From: Paenibacillus profundus
Lineage (GTDB): Bacteria > Bacillota > Bacilli > Paenibacillales > Paenibacillaceae
Direction: 5' to 3'
Assembly: GCF_021369635.1 (NCBI RefSeq)
Contig: NZ_JAJNBZ010000034.1
Location: forward strand, 1 to 62,466
Length of the DNA: 62,466 nt
The translations under genes were made by a program, and so were the position numbers. Shown here piece after piece: positions 25,999-33,674 of this stretch. Under the pieces are notes generated by a model, which was not told the DNA's origin, made no database searches, and worked only from the letters and a program-made list of their open reading frames with translations. Every line of letters begins with the position of its first letter. The stretch's first letter is position 1.

Positions 25999-26130
25999 GT
26001 TCTCCTCCTACCCTATTCTTACTCCATGTTCATCATATTTATATTCACGGCAGTCTATTAAAAACATTCTACTCGAATCATAGTGAAATCTATAGTTAAA
26101 ATTAACCAATGGTTATAAAAAAAAGTGTGA

Positions 26131-26171
26131 TTTTGTCTATTGCTGACGGATTTTTGTCTATTGGTGATGGA
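26131..26171. repeat. Tandem duplication of a 20-bp unit
   Basis: TTTTGTCTATTGCTGACGGA (26131-26150) is followed at once by a near copy, TTTTGTCTATTGGTGATGG (26152-26170). It lies upstream of the DppB-like permease gene, in a gap (25999-26267) with no gene. Confidence 0.6.
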
Positions 26172-26267
26172 ATGTGTAGGTGAAAGAAAATGGAAAATAC
26201 AAATTTTCCTGCGGAAAAAGGCAAGGGAGATGGGATAGATAGAAAGCGAGTTGATGGGGTGCAGCCA

Positions 26268-26301
26268 TGAAAAAGGGGCACAGGATGTAATCCCGCCCCC
26301 G
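26268..26301 (-). terminator. Terminator of the metNIQ-dehydrogenase operon
   Basis: On the minus strand, GGGGC plus GGGAT pairs with ATCCTGTGCCCC, followed by TTTTTC. The stem covers 26275-26299. It lies about 45 bases after the dehydrogenase stop. Confidence 0.65.
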
Positions 26302-26343
26302 TTATTTCTGCAAGGTGTATACTCTACTGGAGAATATAACCTC

Positions 26344-27435
26344 TTATGACTCCGATATTGCGTGTTCCAGCGTTACAATCGCTTGATACACATCGTCTGC
26401 TGTAATTCCTGACTTCATAAAGTGTATCGACTCATTCGGATGCGTCGTGCCGCTAGCGATGTTTTTCAATGTTGCAGTATCCTGACTGGACAGCCCCAGA
26501 TCGGTTAAACGATAAGGGAGATTCATACCGAGATAGAAGGGGAGCAACCGTTGTACTTCTGGCAGGTTGTCTTCCAATACCAACTGCACGAGAATGCCGT
26601 AGGCTACTTTATCGCCGTGCAGCAGATCATGCGTTTCTGGAGCCACGGTAAGTCCATTGTGAACCGAGTGAGCTCCCGCGATGCGTCCCAGATGGTCGCC
26701 GAATCCTCCAACCATTCCGCCAGTCATTATAATCGTTTCAACCACCTGCACGAATGCTGCCGACAATTGCTTCGTCTCGGCGTCTTGAATGCTTTGCCGC
26801 CCATGCTCCAAGAGAGTGGACTGACATAGACGGGCAGAGTGATGGGCGATCTGAATGGCGATGGATGGATGTTCCAGCTTCCGAATCAGTACATCGGCTT
26901 CATACCATTTGGCCAATGTATCGGCAATTCCAGCCCTAAGGTAGGCGACTGGAGCTTGCAGCGCAATTCTCGGTTCGACCAGTACCATCAGCGTGCTTTT
27001 TGGAAATATAGTATAGTTCGTGAATTGTCCGTGCTCATTATAGAACACGCTTAACGGTGTCCACGCCGCACAGTTCGAGGCAAGCGTTGGCACCAGAATC
27101 GTGTCCAGCTGCGCCTCATTCCCGGCAGCTTTGACCACATCCATGACCTTGCCGCCACCGACGCCGAGAATGACATCGGCTTGCTCTGCCTGCGCATAAC
27201 GGGCAATTCTTCGGGCTTCCTCTAATGTACACTCTCCATTGTAACGAAGATATAATAGTGTAAGCTTGGTCAGCTTAGGGAAAAAAGGCTTCGCTGCCTT
27301 CAAGGAGCGATCGCCATGCACGACGAGCACTCGCTTGTAAGTGTAGGGCTGCAGCAAACAATCCAGCTTATCCAGTATACCTGTTTCACAGTAATAGAGC
27401 GCAGGCGCTCCTCTGACGATTACTCGTTGTTCCAA
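26344..27435 (-). CDS. Iron-containing alcohol/glycerol dehydrogenase family protein
   Basis: This 363-residue NAD(H)-dependent enzyme resembles glycerol dehydrogenase. GVGGGKVMDVVKAAG (about 92-106) is the nucleotide-binding GGG-S/K-xxD motif, then PTLASNCAAWTPLSVFYNE (about 115-133) and the metal-binding aspartate/histidines in RAGIADTLAKWYE, HSVHNGL and LLHGDKVAYG. A TTG start at 27435 is preferred: its ribosome site overlaps the metQ stop codon, implying translational coupling; an ATG at 27462 would overlap metQ by 22 bases. It is the last gene of a SAM-riboswitch operon, unusual for this family. A role in reducing aldehydes from methylthioadenosine salvage is conceivable but unproven. 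Confidence 0.88.
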   Translation of the reverse strand: MEQRVIVRGAPALYYCETGILDKLDCLLQPYTYKRVLVVHGDRSLKAAKPFFPKLTKLTLLYLRYNGECTLEEARRIARYAQAEQADVILGVGGGKVMDVVKAAGNEAQLDTILVPTLASNCAAWTPLSVFYNEHGQFTNYTIFPKSTLMVLVEPRIALQAPVAYLRAGIADTLAKWYEADVLIRKLEHPSIAIQIAHHSARLCQSTLLEHGRQSIQDAETKQLSAAFVQVVETIIMTGGMVGGFGDHLGRIAGAHSVHNGLTVAPETHDLLHGDKVAYGILVQLVLEDNLPEVQRLLPFYLGMNLPYRLTDLGLSSQDTATLKNIASGTTHPNESIHFMKSGITADDVYQAIVTLEHAISES

Positions 27436-27440
27436 CGATG

Positions 27441-28289
27441 TCACTTCCTTTTCAGCATCCATTCAGGCTTGCCGAAGCCTTTGAACTGTTCATCGATAAT
27501 TTGTTCAAATTCATCTGATTCTACGGCTTCCTTCAAATCCTTCGCGAATTGCTTGTCCAGCTCTGCTGTATTTACGACCAAGCGGTTGCGATAGTCATCC
27601 GGCATATTTTCGAGCTTCAGAGCATCCAACAGGTTCATTTTGGCAGCCAGTGCGAAGTTACCGGGAACGAGCGACAGGTCGACGCTATCCGCCGCGCGCG
27701 GCAGCTGCCCTGCTTCTATCGGCTGGAGCACGAGTTGCTTCGGATTATCTTTTACGTCTTTCTCCGATACCCGCAACGGATCGATGTCATCTTTAATGGT
27801 AAGGAGTCCTGCATCTTGCAGCAGTCCTAACGTGCGTGCAAGATTCGTCGGATCGTTGGCAACTGCGACGGTGCTTCCAGCTGCAACTTCATCCAACGAT
27901 TTGAACTTCGATGAATAGATGCCCATCGGTGCGGTCGGAACGGAGATGAGCTCAGACAATTGCAGCTTATTTTCTTTTGCGAAATTTTCCATGTAAATTT
28001 TATGCTGGAATAAGTTCGCGTTCAAATCACCGTTGGACAACGCTAGGTTCGGCTGGACGTAATCACCGAATTCGATTACCTCGACCGTATATCCTTTTTT
28101 CTCCATAATCGGCTTGATTGCTTTAGTAACCATATCACTGTAAGGTCCAGCAGTGGCTCCGATTTTTAAAGCTTTGCTTTCTTCTTGGTTCGAGCCTTTG
28201 TCGCTGGTTGTGGTTGACGTGCTGTTGCCGCATCCGGCAAGCACACCAATCGCCAGGATGAGAGAGAGTAGGATTGCAGCTTTTTTCAT
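27441..28289 (-). CDS. metQ: Methionine-binding lipoprotein MetQ (NlpA family)
   Basis: This 282-residue surface lipoprotein captures methionine for MetNI. MKKAAILLSLILAIGVLAGC forms the signal with the lipidated cysteine at residue 20. The mature protein shows NlpA/MetQ features: KIGATAGPYSDMV, GYTVEVIEFGDYVQPNLAL, LNANLFQHKIYMENFAK and VAVANDPTNLARTLGLLQDAGL. The start at 28289 has GGAGG eight bases upstream; an upstream in-frame ATG is disregarded. It is third in a metN-metI-metQ-dehydrogenase operon. Confidence 0.96.
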   Translation of the reverse strand: MKKAAILLSLILAIGVLAGCGNSTSTTTSDKGSNQEESKALKIGATAGPYSDMVTKAIKPIMEKKGYTVEVIEFGDYVQPNLALSNGDLNANLFQHKIYMENFAKENKLQLSELISVPTAPMGIYSSKFKSLDEVAAGSTVAVANDPTNLARTLGLLQDAGLLTIKDDIDPLRVSEKDVKDNPKQLVLQPIEAGQLPRAADSVDLSLVPGNFALAAKMNLLDALKLENMPDDYRNRLVVNTAELDKQFAKDLKEAVESDEFEQIIDEQFKGFGKPEWMLKRK

Positions 28290-28354
28290 GTTAAATACCT
28301 CCATATGATGTGTAATATAATAGGTAAAAAGTTCTCTTTTGAACAGCACTTAAT

Positions 28355-29020
28355 TTAACGCTTATCTACTTTTTTGGCGATGTAATCTCCGCCGTATTGA
28401 ATAAGTTGCACTAGGCAAACCAAGATGACCACTGTTGTGAACATCACGGTATTATCGTAGCGGTAATAGCCGAAACGAATGGCTAAGTCGCCAATCCCGC
28501 CTCCGCCAACGGTGCCTGCCATCGCCGAATAGGCAACCAGGCTGATCGCAGTAATGTTCACGCCTTGAATAATGCCAGGCTTCGCCTCGGGGAGCAGCAC
28601 ATCCTTTATAATCATCCACGGCGTAGCTCCAATTGAGACAGCTGCTTCAATGACCCCCTTGTCGATCTCGCGCAACGCCGTCTCCACCAGCCGGGCAAAA
28701 AACGGGATCGAGGCGACCGATAGGGATACCGAGGCGGCCGTTGGACCGATGGTGGTGCCTGTAATGAATTTCGTTACTGGCAGCAAGGTGACAAGCAAAA
28801 TAATAAATGGGACCGACCGGATTATGTTGACGATAAATCCCAATATATTTTTCGTCGGCGTGTGTTCCAGAAACAGACCCTTGTCGGTTACAAATAAGAG
28901 AATTCCAATAGGAAGACCCAGAATTAAGGCGGCAGAAAGCGAAATTCCTACCATATACAACGTCTGAAAGAAAGCTTTGTTCAGGTCAGGCAATAGTTGG
29001 ATTAGAGAATCCGTCAGCAT
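28355..29020 (-). CDS. metI: Methionine ABC transporter permease MetI
   Basis: The 221-residue permease has five predicted membrane segments, and its cytoplasmic loop EAAVSIGATPWMIIKDVLLP (about 136-155) is diagnostic for MetI. TIGPTAASVSLSVASIPFFARLVE is also conserved. GAGGTGAT precedes the ATG, which lies inside the metN 3' end, giving a 35-base overlap. With MetN and MetQ it forms the high-affinity methionine importer. Confidence 0.96.
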   Translation of the reverse strand: MLTDSLIQLLPDLNKAFFQTLYMVGISLSAALILGLPIGILLFVTDKGLFLEHTPTKNILGFIVNIIRSVPFIILLVTLLPVTKFITGTTIGPTAASVSLSVASIPFFARLVETALREIDKGVIEAAVSIGATPWMIIKDVLLPEAKPGIIQGVNITAISLVAYSAMAGTVGGGGIGDLAIRFGYYRYDNTVMFTTVVILVCLVQLIQYGGDYIAKKVDKR

Positions 29021-30023
29021 GGTAGATCACCTCCAGTCGATATGTACGCTCTCTTATATAATCGATAGCCCGCTGTACTTCCACAGCGTCTCCGATGAGC
29101 TCCAAGATGAGAATACCGAGAGGATTGTCACGGATATATTCAATTTTCCCATGCAGGATGTTGCCTTTGACCTGATAGGCCTGCAGAACATCGGTGATGA
29201 TCGCTTCTTCTGCCTGCGGCGCAACAAAGTGAATTTTGACAATCGTTCCTTGGCAATGCTGGAGCAAGCGTTCAGGAAGGTTAAATTGGAACAGGCTGCT
29301 AATGAACGATTGGGTCATCGGATGCTTAGGCTCGGAAAAAATATCATAGACAGCTCCTTCCTCCACCACATTTCCGTCTTGCATCACGGCCATCCGATCG
29401 CATATATCTTTCACCACTTCCATCTCATGGGTAATGAGCACAATGGTAAGCTTCAACTCGCGATTGATTTTTTTCAACAGCTCCAAAATCGCTTGTGTCG
29501 TCTCGGGATCAAGAGCGGACGTCGCTTCATCACACAACAGCACATGCGGCTCGTTCGCCAATGCTCTGGCGATGCCTACCCGCTGTTTTTGTCCGCCGCT
29601 CAGCTGGGCCGGATACACATTGCGTTTGTCGGACAGGCCGACCATCTCCAGCAGATCCGTGACGCGAGTGTCGATTTCTTCTTTTGATTTATGATTTGCC
29701 TTCAGTGCAAAGGCGATGTTCTCATACACCGTCTTGGAGCGAATCAGGTGGAAATGCTGAAAAATCATCCCGATCTTTAACCGGGCTTGGCGTAAGCCTT
29801 CGCCCTTTAAAGCTGTCAGGTCCACTCCATCGACGAAGATGTTGCCCGAAGTAGGCTCCTCCAACAAGTTGATGCAGCGCAGGAGCGAACTTTTTCCTGC
29901 TCCGCTTCGTCCGATAATACCGTAGATTTCTCCTTTGTTTATCGTTAAGGAAACGTTGTTCACACCAACGACTGTAGATGATTTGCTTCTGTACTCCTTT
30001 ATTAGATTTCTAATTTCTATCAT
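28986..30023 (-). CDS. metN: Methionine ABC transporter ATP-binding protein MetN
   Basis: The 345-residue ATPase energises methionine uptake. It has Walker A GRSGAGKSSLL (about 38-48), signature LSGGQKQRVGIARAL (about 139-153), Walker B VLLCDEATSALD (about 159-170) and a C-terminal NIL domain (about 265-345), where methionine binds to inhibit transport. The ATG at 30023 behind GGGGTGAGAGCG is preferred; an in-frame start at 30056 would add 11 residues of leader. It is the first gene after the SAM-I riboswitch. Confidence 0.96.
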   Translation of the reverse strand: MIEIRNLIKEYRSKSSTVVGVNNVSLTINKGEIYGIIGRSGAGKSSLLRCINLLEEPTSGNIFVDGVDLTALKGEGLRQARLKIGMIFQHFHLIRSKTVYENIAFALKANHKSKEEIDTRVTDLLEMVGLSDKRNVYPAQLSGGQKQRVGIARALANEPHVLLCDEATSALDPETTQAILELLKKINRELKLTIVLITHEMEVVKDICDRMAVMQDGNVVEEGAVYDIFSEPKHPMTQSFISSLFQFNLPERLLQHCQGTIVKIHFVAPQAEEAIITDVLQAYQVKGNILHGKIEYIRDNPLGILILELIGDAVEVQRAIDYIRERTYRLEVIYHADGFSNPTIA

Positions 30024-30065
30024 CGCTCTCACCCCGCTATTCCTGTTGCTAGACACTCATAATAC

Positions 30066-30096
30066 AAAAAAACCTCTTTCATAAGAGAAAGAGGTT
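30066..30096 (-). terminator. SAM-controlled intrinsic terminator before metN
   Basis: On the minus strand AACCTCTTTC (from 30096) pairs with GAAAGAGGTT (to 30071), followed by seven T residues. It lies just downstream of the SAM-I aptamer, so SAM binding should promote termination and shut the operon off. Confidence 0.9.
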
Positions 30097-30113
30097 GAAC
30101 TGGCATTAACCAA

Positions 30114-30219
30114 CTTATCTCTCAGAATGTGAACCATTCCGTAGGATTTAGCACCGTTTACTCTACTGGTAAGGTTGCCGGACGTCATAGGGCCTATTCC
30201 CTCAGTCACTCTTGATAAG
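30114..30219 (-). promoter_or_regulatory. SAM-I (S-box) riboswitch aptamer
   Basis: Reading the minus strand, the element opens with CTTATCAAGAGTGACTGAGG and GGCCCTATGACGTCCGGCAACC, continues with GGTGCTAAATCC, and closes with AGATAAG pairing back to CTTATC. These are the conserved S-box segments (P1, the kink-turn region and the J3/4 strand). It senses S-adenosylmethionine and controls metN-metI-metQ and the dehydrogenase. Confidence 0.95.
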
Positions 30220-30244
30220 GTAAAATATGAAGTTTTGTAGTGAA

Positions 30245-30273
30245 AATAATACACATGAAAGATTTGCTTGTCA
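30245..30273 (-). promoter_or_regulatory. Sigma-A promoter of the metNIQ operon
   Basis: On the minus strand TTGACA (30273-30268) is followed after exactly 17 bases by TATTAT (30250-30245). The SAM aptamer begins about 25 bases beyond the -10 box. Confidence 0.85.
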
Positions 30274-30369
30274 ATAAAATTTTCAATATTTATTTTCAAA
30301 CTGGAAATGATATCTTTCCGTGGTATAATTTTTTGTTGGGGATATATAAACACACCAGAGGTGAGTTGA

Positions 30370-30489
30370 TTGAAAACGGAAAAGGTTAACATTTTTGAAA
30401 TGACCAAGGACATCAATCAATATGCGAATTTTGTAGTTGGTGAAGTCAACGAGCACGTGGTTCGTGCTGCCGCCCTTGAAGCGGTCTAG
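30370..30489 (+). pseudogene. 5' fragment of a cupin-domain gene
   Basis: A TTG start with GAGGTGAG upstream opens a 39-codon frame (KTEKVNIFEMTKDINQYAN, then VVGEVNEHVVRAAALE) that stops at 30489. Small cupin proteins often begin this way and continue into a KGEFxWHxH metal-binding segment; here the frame ends exactly where that should begin. A TATAAT box at about 30326 could drive it. It appears to be a gene truncated by a rearrangement at its junction with the convergent radical SAM gene. Confidence 0.5.
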
Positions 30490-30508
30490 TATGTTATCGA
30501 GATAAGCA

Positions 30509-31384
30509 TCATGTGCCGAATCTCTGCCGATACCCGCACTTCCTGCATAATTCCTCTACAGCTTCTCTTCTGGAAAATCCAAAGTACAGATTATTCGCTC
30601 TTTCGCCTTCTACAATTTCAGAGAAAGGAGTGCTGTTAATATTGCCTAAATTAATGACGCCCTCGCCATCCAGACAGCAGGGCACGACCGTTCCGTCGAC
30701 CAGCACGGCCGCTTGACTCCGAAGCGCATGACAGAAGCCTTTGCCATCATCCTCCGGAGCTTGCAGGCTCGGCCATTGAAATTCATGGTCCTGATTCAAA
30801 TAGATTCTGTCGGCGATTTTGACTCCGCTGCCTGGCATCACTTTTTCTTCTATTTTGTAGTCCAGATTAAATTCTTTTTCTAAAATGGCCAGTGTTTCCC
30901 GGTTTCTGCTCTTTATCGAATTTGTTGCATTGTCTTGGTCCAAATTCCATAACCTGAACGATATGATGACATTATGCTCAGCCGCTTCCCGCACAAAAGA
31001 AAGAATATCAGCCAAGTATCCCTCTCGATTTTCCGACCCCTCATGTCCGTCGAAGCTGTGCAGCGAGAAGTTCATTTGGCGCAGCGCCGGTTTCCCCAGA
31101 AGCTTATGCCTATTTTTATGAATAAGTGTTCCATTCGTCGTAATATTGACCTTGAACCCTTTTGCATGGCTGGCATCCAGCAACTCATCGATTTTGGGAT
31201 GAAGGAGGGGCTCGCCTTTGACGTGAAGATAAATATAATTCGTATGCGGTTTAATCTGATCCAATATGTTGTTAAAGGTGTCCGGCTTAATGAAATTAGC
31301 CTTGCGAGCCGTTTGCGGGCAGAAGCTGCAAGCCAGATTGCATACGCTTGTAACTTCGATATATACCTTTTTGAAAGTTTTCAA
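30509..31384 (-). CDS. Radical SAM protein with C-terminal SPASM-like cysteines
   Basis: The 291-residue protein carries the radical SAM cluster motif CNLACSFC (C15-x3-C19-x2-C22), which binds a 4Fe-4S cluster and cleaves SAM. GEPLLHPKIDELLDASHAKG (about 57-76) and NITTNGTLI are typical core segments. The C-terminal VVPCCLDGEGVINLGN and LCRKCGY are SPASM-like cysteines for a second cluster. Such enzymes mature peptides or modify metabolites. No precursor peptide or partner is seen nearby, so the substrate is unknown. The start is a TTG behind GGGGAA. It is convergent with the truncated cupin gene. Confidence 0.9.
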   Translation of the reverse strand: MKTFKKVYIEVTSVCNLACSFCPQTARKANFIKPDTFNNILDQIKPHTNYIYLHVKGEPLLHPKIDELLDASHAKGFKVNITTNGTLIHKNRHKLLGKPALRQMNFSLHSFDGHEGSENREGYLADILSFVREAAEHNVIISFRLWNLDQDNATNSIKSRNRETLAILEKEFNLDYKIEEKVMPGSGVKIADRIYLNQDHEFQWPSLQAPEDDGKGFCHALRSQAAVLVDGTVVPCCLDGEGVINLGNINSTPFSEIVEGERANNLYFGFSRREAVEELCRKCGYRQRFGT

Positions 31385-32193
31385 GACTTGTTCCCCATTC
31401 TATATCTTTCTGTAAATACTCAGGTCGTTGCCGACATAGACTGATTGCGCATCTGATTCTATATTGTACTAGAAACATCAGGCTTATAGAAGGCTTTCGT
31501 TCTATGGGCAAAATGATAGGACACGTTCCAACGATTAGCAAGGGGGATGGTTGAAACAAGCTATGACGAGGAGAGCTGCATGAGGAGGGTTAGTTGGCTG
31601 CTGTATAAGGTGGGCTGCATTGTTTTCCGTGGTCATTTCCGAGATTGTTACCGCGGTTGATGCAAGCTTCGTTGGAAAACGTACAGTGGAATGAGTCGAT
31701 TAGGCGGGAAAACGGTATGCAGACTGTATTTAGTCCAGTGGATTTGGCTGTTTCTTAGCGATTGCTGCGAAATGAGTGCCAAACCATTGGATCATTTCCA
31801 ATGGAGCCTGCCGTAAGGAGGTTTGTGCTGCTGTCCCATTGGACAAAATCCAGTGGAGGATGCGACAAAGGGCAGACCGTGCTGCAAATGCAGGTTTTGT
31901 CACCATCAGGCATGTATGATGATCGTATGCAGTCAGCCCTGACTAGTTGCCTGTGAATCTCTCAACCCTCGGATTGCTCCGACAATCATTCGAAGCTATA
32001 CGGTCTGCTAAGAGAGGAGGGGCGAAATCATCCTTTTGCTCACTAACCCCTTGATTCAGAAAAGGAGAATCCTATCGAGACCATCAATTGATAACGTTCA
32101 ATCGCTCTTAACTGCTTGGATCGACTAAAAAACATGAATTCCCCTGTAACTCATCCACGAAGCCATTATCTTCAGATCCTGAACTGTTCTGTG
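31385..32193. other. Long gap without a convincing gene
   Basis: About 800 bases between the radical SAM gene and the tandem repeat show only short frames without start signals. A diverged copy of the neighbouring repeat unit is present at 31850-31877 (CCAGTGGAGGATGCGACAAA, then GGGCAGAC). Nothing else could be identified. Confidence 0.5.
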
Positions 32194-32378
32194 CACAATC
32201 TGAACCAGTGGGAGAGTGAAGCAAAGGGCACATCGAAGGCTGCGGCTTCGCACAATCTGAACCAGTGGGAGAGTGAAGCAAAGGGCACATCGAAGGATGC
32301 AGCTTCGCTCAATCTGAGTCAGTGGGAGAGTGAACCAAAGAGCGCCATGAAAACTATTGCTTCGCTCAATCTGAGGCA
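32194..32378. repeat. 57-bp tandem repeat, three units plus a partial fourth
   Basis: Units begin at 32194, 32251, 32308 and 32365, each exactly 57 bp. The first two differ at very few positions; the third is more diverged and the fourth is cut off. The core is CCAGTGGGAGAGTGAAGCAA. Because 57 is a multiple of three, the array stays open in several frames; on the plus strand it reads as a 19-residue repeat (NLNQWESEAKGTSKAAAS). The 108-codon frame through it has no start signal, so I treat it as non-coding repeat DNA. Confidence 0.85.
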
Positions 32379-32405
32379 CGGGTGGCGAAACCGCATTCAG
32401 TATAC

Positions 32406-32436
32406 AAAAAAACTCAAGCCTTATTTCAGCTTGAGC
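32406..32436 (-). terminator. Terminator of the pseudouridine synthase gene
   Basis: On the minus strand GCTCAAGC pairs with GGCTTGAG around an AT-rich loop and is followed by seven T residues. It lies about 40 bases after the gene's stop. Confidence 0.85.
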
Positions 32437-32472
32437 TTATAGCTCACCACCTGTGCTGTCTGGGTTAGTCCC

Positions 32473-33396
32473 TCATTCGGCCGAATCGTTGCGGAACGGA
32501 CTTAGCAGCGCCTTGGGGATGTTAGTTTCGAATCGCATGTTGGTTCCTGTGGTCGGATGCACAAAAGCCAATACCCGCGCATGGAGTCCGAGCCGACCAA
32601 TCGGTTTTGTTTTCGCTCCGTACTTTTTATCCCCTACAATGGGATGTCCGATATCCTGCATATGGACACGGATTTGATTTTTCCGTCCTGTCTCCAGATG
32701 GACCTCCAATAAGGAGAAGTTCCGATTGGATTGCACGGTCTTATAATGAGTGATGGCATGCAAGCCGTCATTTGGATAGGGGCTCGAATACATTTTTAAC
32801 GTTTTGCTTTCTTTCAGCCACGAGGAAATCGTACCCTCCGGCTTCTTGACCAACCCTTCCACCAGCGCGATGTAGGAGCGCTCCTGCACCATATCCTTCC
32901 ACGATTGCTGCAGCTTCTGCTGCACCTTCTCGCTCTTGGCGAACATCATGACTCCGGATGTATCCCGATCCAGCCGGTGCACGACAAAGATCCGATGCTT
33001 GGGATTGTCTTTGCGAACGTGCGTCGTCAGCTGCCGATAGGCTGTCAGCTCTTGCTCCTGCGCTGAAGCGATCGAGAGCAATCCGGCTTCCTTTTGAATG
33101 ACGATAATGTCTTCGTCTTCGTGTAGAATGTTAAGCCCAATGAAAGGGAGCTCATCGGATATTCTATCCTTGGAAATCGTGATAGTGTGCCCAGGTTGAA
33201 GTTGGAAATTGTATTTCGTAACCACCCGGTCATTTACGGAGACTTGTCCGCGCGCCAAAATGGATTTAACAGAGTTGCGTCCCATATTGGACATTACAGT
33301 CAATAAATAGGGCAGCAATTCCATCGGTTCCGTGACCGTATACCGTTTAGGCGCGGAATGGTGGCTGGAATGTGAATGATGTGCTTTCTTCTTCAT
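32473..33396 (-). CDS. RluA-family pseudouridine synthase
   Basis: The 307-residue enzyme converts uridine to pseudouridine in rRNA or tRNA. An N-terminal S4-like RNA-binding segment (NSVKSILARGQVSVNDRVV, about 41-59) is followed by the catalytic motif HRLDRDTSGVMMFAKS (about 139-154), with the nucleophilic Asp in RLDRDTSG. GRKNQIRVHMQDIGHPIVGD (about 237-256) is the second family signature. The N-terminus is His/Ser/Lys-rich. AGGAGG precedes the ATG. It is monocistronic, and the modified site cannot be inferred. Confidence 0.94.
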   Translation of the reverse strand: MKKKAHHSHSSHHSAPKRYTVTEPMELLPYLLTVMSNMGRNSVKSILARGQVSVNDRVVTKYNFQLQPGHTITISKDRISDELPFIGLNILHEDEDIIVIQKEAGLLSIASAQEQELTAYRQLTTHVRKDNPKHRIFVVHRLDRDTSGVMMFAKSEKVQQKLQQSWKDMVQERSYIALVEGLVKKPEGTISSWLKESKTLKMYSSPYPNDGLHAITHYKTVQSNRNFSLLEVHLETGRKNQIRVHMQDIGHPIVGDKKYGAKTKPIGRLGLHARVLAFVHPTTGTNMRFETNIPKALLSPFRNDSAE

Positions 33397-33674
33397 GTCA
33401 TACCTCCTGTTACATCGCTAACGAAGCTCACGAGAAGCAGACGACGGTAAAATCTTCTCCATCCAGTTCTAACCTCGCATATCGAATGTTCTTACTATAG
33501 CAAAAAGCCCGTTCGGATGCACGGAATCCCATCGTGAACAAGGGAATTCAATTCCGTGCGCACAAAGGCCATGATATAATGGGGTCAATGTGATTTCGAT
33601 TATAGACGTCGTTCGTGAGCACGTTAATTATCGCTAACCTTGTATTAAAATGGAAGAAAGAAGGAGTTATTGCA

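Noticed and set aside
32194..32378. Candidate CRISPR array
   Set aside because: The 57-bp units are contiguous with no unique spacers and no cas genes are nearby. It is a tandem repeat.
32116..32442. 108-codon plus-strand ORF through the 57-bp repeats
   Set aside because: It has no ribosome site; the open frame results from a repeat length divisible by three, and the opposite strand is open as well.
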